DNA of 64,000 bases, taken from contig NZ_BMVF01000005.1 in NCBI RefSeq assembly GCF_014650575.1, forward strand, positions 408,318 to 472,317. The letters are read 5' to 3'. Within the stretch, counting starts at the first letter, position 1. Every line of letters begins with the position of its first letter. Positions 62,956 to 64,000 of this stretch are shown here, piece by piece. This DNA is from Streptomyces naganishii JCM 4654. GTDB lineage: Bacteria; Actinomycetota; Actinomycetes; Streptomycetales; Streptomycetaceae. Both the position numbers and the translations under genes were made by a program. Under the pieces are notes generated by a model. The model did not search any database, was not told the DNA's origin, and saw only the letters and a list, made by a program, of their open reading frames with translations.

Positions 62956-63315
62956 TCAGGTGGGCGCATCCGCCGCGGCGTCGATCCCGGTGATCTCCAA
63001 CTCCCGGCCGCAGCGCAGCTCCTGGGAGGGGCGGTCACACCGCGGGCACCAGAAGAACGGAGGCATGCCCACCGCGAACTCCTCACCGCAGGGGCCGCAG
63101 TACGCCAGCGCGGTGACCTGCTCCACCACGAGCCGGGCGCCGGCCAGCGCGGTGCCCTCCCGCGCCACCTCGAAGGCGAAGTCCAGCGCGTCGGGCACCA
63201 CCCCGGACAGCTCGCCCACCCGCACCCTCACCGCCGATACCGCCCTCGTGCCGTCGGCGCGGGCGAGGTTGTCCGCGTGCTCCACGATCGCCTCGGCGAT
63301 CGACAACTCGTGCAC
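62956..63315 (-). CDS. hypA: HypA, nickel metallochaperone
   Basis: A 119-residue HypA. The N-terminal MHELSIAEAIVEHADNLARA carries the nickel ligand His2. The zinc finger is CGPC and CPRC (C73, C76, C90, C93). It delivers Ni2+ with HypB. GTG 63315 has GGAGG about six bases upstream. It is on the minus strand, opposite the other hyp genes, and follows the NifU-like gene by 45 bases, so it probably belongs to a transcript coming from the right of the window. Confidence 0.93.
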   Translation of the reverse strand: MHELSIAEAIVEHADNLARADGTRAVSAVRVRVGELSGVVPDALDFAFEVAREGTALAGARLVVEQVTALAYCGPCGEEFAVGMPPFFWCPRCDRPSQELRCGRELEITGIDAAADAPT

Positions 63316-63359
63316 GGGCTACCTCCGTCCGTCCGGCCGCGCGAAATCGCACACGGCAC

Positions 63360-63959
63360 TCACCGTGCCTCCTGCGCACGGCCCGCACCCCGGAGCGCCA
63401 GCGTCTCCAGAGGTACGAACGCCGGGGCCGCCCGCCGCTCGGCCGGGCTCGACAGCACCTCCACCGACGCCAGTTCCGGCGCGGCGGCGAGCACCGCCGC
63501 ACGGACCGCCTCGGTGACGTCCACGGACCCGCTGCCGCAGCCCGAGCCGCACCCGCCGCCCGTGGCGGTCACCCGCACCCGCGCCACCTGCCCGTCCACG
63601 CCGGCCCACTCCAGGTCGCCCCCGCGCTCGCGCACGGCGGGCCGCAGCCGCTCCACCGCACGCGCCGCCCGGTGTTCCGCCGAGTCGGGGTGAATCGCGT
63701 GCAACACCAGCAGATGGCCGAGGAGTTCGTCCTCCGCCAGCCGCCCGGCCAGCTCGTCGTCCGCCCGGTCGAGCACCCGGGCCAGCGCCTCACCGTATAC
63801 CTCCGTGAGCAGTCCCACCGCCTCCAGCGCGGCGCGCACGCTCGGTCCCGGCGCGTCCTCCAGCCCCGCCAGCACCTCGTCCACGCGGGCGAGCCGCGCC
63901 TCGACGTCCGGGTCCGCCAGCCGGCTCCCGCTGTCCCTGTCCGTGGTGGTGTCAGGCAT
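63360..63959 (-). CDS. NifU-like protein of hydrogenase locus
   Basis: A 199-residue protein whose C-terminal part resembles NifU-type scaffold domains (ARAVERLRPAVRERGGDLEW and VDVTEAVRAAVLAAAPELAS). The iron-sulphur cysteines are C137 and C141 in TGGGCGSGCGSG, so they form CX3C instead of the usual CX2C. ATG 63959 has no clear ribosome-binding site. The frame stays open upstream to the right edge (reading LTTLHTPTYGPQT before it), so the real start may lie further out. It precedes hypA and could serve hydrogenase Fe-S assembly. The family call is moderate. Confidence 0.75.
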   Translation of the reverse strand: MPDTTTDRDSGSRLADPDVEARLARVDEVLAGLEDAPGPSVRAALEAVGLLTEVYGEALARVLDRADDELAGRLAEDELLGHLLVLHAIHPDSAEHRAARAVERLRPAVRERGGDLEWAGVDGQVARVRVTATGGGCGSGCGSGSVDVTEAVRAAVLAAAPELASVEVLSSPAERRAAPAFVPLETLALRGAGRAQEAR

Positions 63960-64000
63960 GGGTTTGGGGGCCGTAGGTGGGGGTGTGGAGGGTGGTGAGG

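Overview
The window is high-GC DNA in dense actinobacterial style and most probably comes from a Streptomyces chromosome. Third codon positions are almost always G or C, GTG starts are common, and many genes overlap their neighbour by four bases. Several gene families are typical of the genus: SpoIIE-type phosphatases, ANTAR proteins, a GH46 chitosanase, a resuscitation-promoting-factor (Rpf) protein, and DUF5709 and DUF3662 proteins. I saw no rRNA, tRNA, CRISPR array, transposase, integrase or phage gene.

Layout. Bases 1-9.6 kb carry a partial mannosyltransferase, a Zn-ribbon OB-fold protein and a TetR regulator sharing an operator motif, an ATP-grasp enzyme, a peptidoglycan-binding membrane protein, a flavin reductase, a large ANTAR/SpoIIE phosphatase and an RpiR/SIS regulator. 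Bases 9.7-16 kb hold an isolated DUF3662 protein, a GT39-like transferase, a P-loop kinase, and a coupled HAD mutase and GH65 phosphorylase. Bases 15.9-22 kb form an envelope block: an M56 peptidase and BlaI repressor, then a GT39-like transferase, an LPG-synthase-like membrane protein, and a DedA-PAP2-PAP2 operon. Dyads of the BlaI/CopY type lie before blaI, before the GT39 gene and before the DedA operon.

Bases 22-32 kb carry iron uptake (a fused EfeU-EfeO and a Tat-exported EfeB), a NiCoT nickel/cobalt transporter with a Nur-like box, DUF5709, soluble transhydrogenase, GH15 and small orphan proteins. Bases 32-40.4 kb carry chitosanase, two multidomain SpoIIE phosphatases, a GAF-ANTAR protein and a small secreted protein. 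Bases 40.5-47.8 kb carry a phospholipase C remnant, a fructosamine-kinase/tyrosine-phosphatase pair, a nucleotidyltransferase-BON-metallophosphoesterase operon, and a large-subunit catalase.

Bases 47.8-53.8 kb look like glycerophospholipid metabolism: GlpD with a TetR regulator, facing an alkyl-DHAP-synthase-like FAD enzyme and a diacylglycerol kinase. Bases 53.8-64 kb carry an Rpf protein, a low-affinity iron permease and the maturation locus for a [NiFe] hydrogenase: hypX, an endopeptidase, then hypB, F, C, D and E on the plus strand, converging on hypA and a NifU-like gene on the minus strand. No hydrogenase structural subunit lies in the window; it may sit just beyond the right edge. Nickel uptake, CO-ligand synthesis (HypX), cyanide-ligand synthesis (HypF/HypE) and metal insertion (HypA/HypB) together give a nearly complete cofactor pathway.
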